A stretch of 5,192 bases of DNA from positions 13,485 through 18,676 of the forward strand of contig DGLB01000009.1 of the NCBI GenBank assembly GCA_002387845.1, written 5' to 3'. The DNA is from Stenotrophomonas maltophilia. GTDB lineage: Bacteria > Pseudomonadota > Gammaproteobacteria > Xanthomonadales > Xanthomonadaceae. The translations under genes and the position numbers were made by a program. The notes beneath the pieces are model-generated. The model saw only the letters and a list, made by a program, of their open reading frames with translations. It was not told where the DNA came from and did not search any database. Below, one piece after another: positions 5,007 to 5,192 of this stretch. Within the stretch, counting starts at the first letter, position 1; the number at the start of each line of letters is the position of its first letter.

Positions 5007-5192
5007 CTACCGTTTGCCGCGCAGCAGGCTGATGGCAAACCCACCCACGATCAGCACGCCCAGCACCAGCAGGCCCCACAGCAGCCAGCGTTTCCAGTCG
5101 CGTTCGGGCTGCACCGCAGCGTCGCCGCCCAGCGTCTGCGCCGGCCCCTGCACGCTGGCCAGCGCCGGCTGCCACTGCGCGCCCTGCTGCGC
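5007..5192 (-). CDS. C-terminal end of a membrane-anchored protein, possibly DUF3999
   Basis: Only the last 61 residues are in the window; the gene continues past the right edge and stops with TAG at 5007-5009. The visible part has an Ala/Gln/Gly-rich stretch (1-30), then RDWKRW, one hydrophobic helix (about 36-57, with WLLWGLLVLGVLIV) and a short basic tail RGKR. This is a single C-terminal membrane anchor, probably with the bulk of the protein in the periplasm and the basic tail in the cytoplasm. DUF3999 proteins, known from Pseudomonas and Xanthomonas relatives, end in a similar way, but that is recollection from overall look and not a firm match. It has no evident link to glycolysis. A 67-residue open frame at 4972-5175 overlaps it out of frame and is rejected. 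Confidence 0.7.
   Translation of the reverse strand, partial: AQQGAQWQPALASVQGPAQTLGGDAAVQPERDWKRWLLWGLLVLGVLIVGGFAISLLRGKR

Noticed and set aside
4370..5032. Plus-strand open frame antisense to the start of pgk
   Set aside because: No family features and a composition typical of antisense shadows; pgk on the other strand is beyond doubt.
3731..5044. Longer version of pgk starting at 5044
   Set aside because: The extra 46 residues are unconserved, overlap the end of the previous gene and cover the promoter candidate. MSIVRMTDLDL is the family N-terminus.
4972..5175. Minus-strand 67-residue open frame at the right edge
   Set aside because: It overlaps the membrane-anchor frame (5007-5192) in another frame. 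The latter has a proper hydrophobic helix and basic tail, while this one is Ala/Gly/Arg-rich noise.

Overview
The window holds a short stretch of central carbon metabolism genes, all read from the minus strand. Gene order in the direction of transcription is: the tail of a membrane-anchored protein at the right edge, phosphoglycerate kinase (pgk), a HAD-family phosphatase, pyruvate kinase (pyk), and a eukaryote-type class I fructose-bisphosphate aldolase that ends in a clear intrinsic terminator. The DNA is GC-rich and the genes are densely packed. The proteins look gammaproteobacterial: the Pgk N-terminus and the PykA-like pyruvate kinase resemble the E. coli proteins as I remember them. The intergenic hairpins carry a GTAG head followed by a perfect short stem, like the GTAG-type REP elements known from Stenotrophomonas maltophilia. 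Together these point to Xanthomonadaceae, most likely Stenotrophomonas. This is inferred from pattern recognition, not from a database search.

Layout from left to right. Positions 1-172 are intergenic, with an inverted-repeat-like segment at the very edge and the aldolase terminator at 109-143. Aldolase lies at 173-1177, and its upstream region has a perfect TATAAT -10 box and a 14-bp LacI-family-like near-palindrome. Two GTAG-type REP units face each other at 1265-1316, between aldolase and pyk. Pyk lies at 1340-2806. A 241-bp intergenic region (2807-3047) holds a second 14-bp operator-like site, a perfect hairpin, a 17-bp tandem duplication and a third GTAG-type REP. The HAD phosphatase (3048-3731) overlaps the end of pgk (3731-4906) by one base, so these two form an operon. 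A 100-bp gap with a pgk promoter candidate follows, and then the C-terminal 61 residues of a membrane-anchored protein (5007-5192).

Pgk and Pyk are the two substrate-level phosphorylation enzymes of glycolysis, and aldolase works in both glycolysis and gluconeogenesis. The HAD phosphatase may remove toxic phosphorylated by-products, either phosphoglycolate or side products of glycolytic enzymes. The two most interesting signals are the related operator-like sites upstream of aldolase and pyk (11 of 14 positions identical) and the lysine in Pyk that predicts potassium-independent activity. I see no mobile element, CRISPR array, RNA gene or clearly new system.
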